NCBI RefSeq assembly: GCF_028283785.1
Contig: NZ_JAPWKB010000017.1
Coordinates: 124,001-188,000 of the forward strand
Origin: Paraburkholderia sp.
Lineage (GTDB): Bacteria; Pseudomonadota; Gammaproteobacteria; Burkholderiales; Burkholderiaceae
DNA: 64,000 nucleotides
Reading direction: 5' to 3'
Shown: one piece after another, positions 62,829 through 64,000 of the stretch
Layout: each line of letters starts with the position of its first letter
How positions within the stretch are numbered: position 1 is the first letter of the stretch
Made by a program: the position numbers and the translations under genes
Notes under the pieces: generated by a model
Databases searched by the model: none
Told to the model about the DNA's origin: nothing
The model's input: only the letters and a program-made list of their open reading frames with translations

Positions 62829-64000
62829 TGCATAAGATCGGTAAGAAGAGATTGCATGGTGTCGGCGACCGGATCGTGACCGGTAACGTCGCGCGCCCGT
62901 GCATTGTCCACGGAAAGTGTGAAGGCTTCGAGCGTCGGCGCCGAGAATAATGCCGCAAGTTCGATCTCCACCGACATTTCGCGCGCAATCCGGCGCTGCA
63001 CTTTCAGGCTCAGGATCGAGTCGCCGCCGAGTTCGAAGAAATTGTCATGCCGTCCGACCCGCGCGACGCCGAGCACCTCGCGCCAGATCGCCGCGACCGC
63101 TTCTTCGGTGGCGCCTTGCGGCGCGACGTAGTCCTGGGTTTCGACCGGCTGCGGCGCGGGCAACGCGCGGCGGTCCACCTTGCCGTTCGGCGTCAGCGGC
63201 AACGCGTCGAGTACGACGATCGCGGCGGGCACCATATAGTCGGGCAAAGTCTGCGCCAACGCGCTTTTCAGCGCACGGCTGTCAGGCGCGTCGGCAGGCT
63301 GCGCGGTGAGATCGGCCGTCACATACGCAATCAGCCGCGCTGTGTTCGCCGTACCGTCCACTATCACTACGGCTTCGCGCACGCCGTCTTGCGCAAGCAG
63401 CGCCGCTTCCACTTCGCCCAGTTCGATCCGGAAACCGCGCAACTTCACCTGATGATCGAGCCGGCCGAGATATTCGAGTTCGCCGTCGTCGCGCCAGCGC
63501 ACGAGGTCGCCGGTGCGATACAGACGTCCGCCGTCGGCGTCGAACGGGTCCGGCACGAAGCGTTCGGCGCTCAGCGCGGCGCGTTGCAGATAGCCGCGCG
63601 CGAGTCCCGCGCCGCCCAGATACAGTTCGCCCGCGACGCCGCGCGGCGTCAGGTTCATGCCCGCGTCCAGCACATACGCGACGCGTTCGCCGATCTGCCG
63701 GCCGATGGGCGCGTACAGGCCGTCGAATGCGGGATCGACGTCCCACGCGGTCGGCGCGATCACGGTTTCGGTCGGACCGTACGCGCTGATCACGCGGCAA
63801 TCGCCGAGCGCGCGGCACGCCGCCTTGACGGCATCGGCGGCCCACGCCTCGCCGCCGACGATGCATAGTCGCAGCGCCAGGCTCGCCGCGTCGAGCGACG
63901 GATCGGACAGCAGATTGTTGAGGTACGACGGCGTCAGGAACACTACCGTCACGTGGCAGCGGCGGATTTCAGCAGCGAGCCGTTCGGTGGACCAGCGCGC
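62825..64000 (-). CDS. NRPS, C-terminal adenylation and carrier domains, partial
   Basis: The frame stays open to the right edge, so the protein extends beyond the window and 391 residues are visible. The partial A-domain has FLTPSYLNNLLSD, ISAYGPTETVIAPTAWDVDP, PIGRQIGERVAYVLDAGMNLTPRGVAGELYLGGAGLARGYLQRAALSAERFVPDPF, RLYRTGDLVRWRDDGELEYLGRLDHQVKLRGFRIELGEVEAALL and LPLTPNGKVDRRALP. A carrier domain follows with its Ser in FFELGGDSILSLKVQRRIA. The protein ends 46 residues later with no thioesterase or reductase, so release is likely by another domain, a nucleophilic amine or a separate enzyme. Its stop overlaps the binding-protein ATG, tying it into the siderophore operon. Confidence 0.92.
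   Translation of the reverse strand, partial: ARWSTERLAAEIRRCHVTVVFLTPSYLNNLLSDPSLDAASLALRLCIVGGEAWAADAVKAACRALGDCRVISAYGPTETVIAPTAWDVDPAFDGLYAPIGRQIGERVAYVLDAGMNLTPRGVAGELYLGGAGLARGYLQRAALSAERFVPDPFDADGGRLYRTGDLVRWRDDGELEYLGRLDHQVKLRGFRIELGEVEAALLAQDGVREAVVIVDGTANTARLIAYVTADLTAQPADAPDSRALKSALAQTLPDYMVPAAIVVLDALPLTPNGKVDRRALPAPQPVETQDYVAPQGATEEAVAAIWREVLGVARVGRHDNFFELGGDSILSLKVQRRIAREMSVEIELAALFSAPTLEAFTLSVDNARARDVTGHDPVADTMQSLLTDLMQ

Overview
The window reads as a chromosomal piece of a Burkholderiaceae bacterium, most likely Paraburkholderia or Caballeronia. The base composition is high GC. It carries a Burkholderia-type trimeric porin, a leucine/isovalerate (liu) cluster, a gamma-glutamylated polyamine pathway and an NRPS siderophore operon with OrbC/D/B/E-like transport genes. 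No rRNA, tRNA or CRISPR array was seen. Names rest on reading motifs and gene order, not on database searches.

Layout. 1-17 kb is a mosaic accessory and catabolic region. It holds the start of a class III CoA-transferase, mmsA with a divergent LysR regulator, a decayed IS5-type transposase, a four-gene minus-strand operon (exported VOC protein, two PepSY membrane proteins, Tat-exported beta-propeller), an orphan VanB-type reductase, an AraC regulator, and a minus-strand run of MFS transporter, porin, 42-residue membrane peptide and aldo/keto reductase. 17-26 kb holds an orphan PhnD-like binding protein, the liu genes (isovaleryl-CoA dehydrogenase, both methylcrotonyl-CoA carboxylase subunits, methylglutaconyl-CoA hydratase) and a divergent TetR regulator, with three copies of a CTGAG-N5-CTCAG site between them. 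26-30 kb holds a LivK-like binding protein with a DUF3237 gene, a divergent LuxR-type regulator, a YceH protein and an HU protein.

30.9-34.8 kb is the most unusual piece: a stand-alone cassette of amino-acid adenylation enzyme, acyl carrier protein and a tandem alpha/beta-hydrolase. The two nucleophile elbows of the hydrolase carry Arg and Cys instead of Ser. Next come a MarR regulator with a five-cysteine tail, preceded by two overlapping palindromes, and a translationally coupled MFS exporter (35.2-36.9 kb).

37-54.7 kb is a polyamine regulon. Agmatinase and gamma-Glu-aminobutyraldehyde dehydrogenase (puuC) lie on the minus strand with the PuuR-like repressor. On the plus strand are puuD, puuA, an aminotransferase (spuC), the PotFGHI importer, a DUF3138 outer-membrane protein and two tandem puuB-like oxidases. 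Together they would import putrescine or make it from agmatine, glutamylate it, oxidise it and release GABA. 54.8-64 kb is the 3' half of a minus-strand siderophore operon: NRPS end, iron-siderophore binding protein, fused FhuB-type permease, cyclic-peptide exporter, ATPase and a penicillin-acylase-family lipoprotein. Four of its genes are linked by ATGA overlaps.

A dispersed palindrome family built on CATGCG/GACGCAT sits just after several stop codons and in spacers. Most other intergenic DNA shows nothing recognisable.
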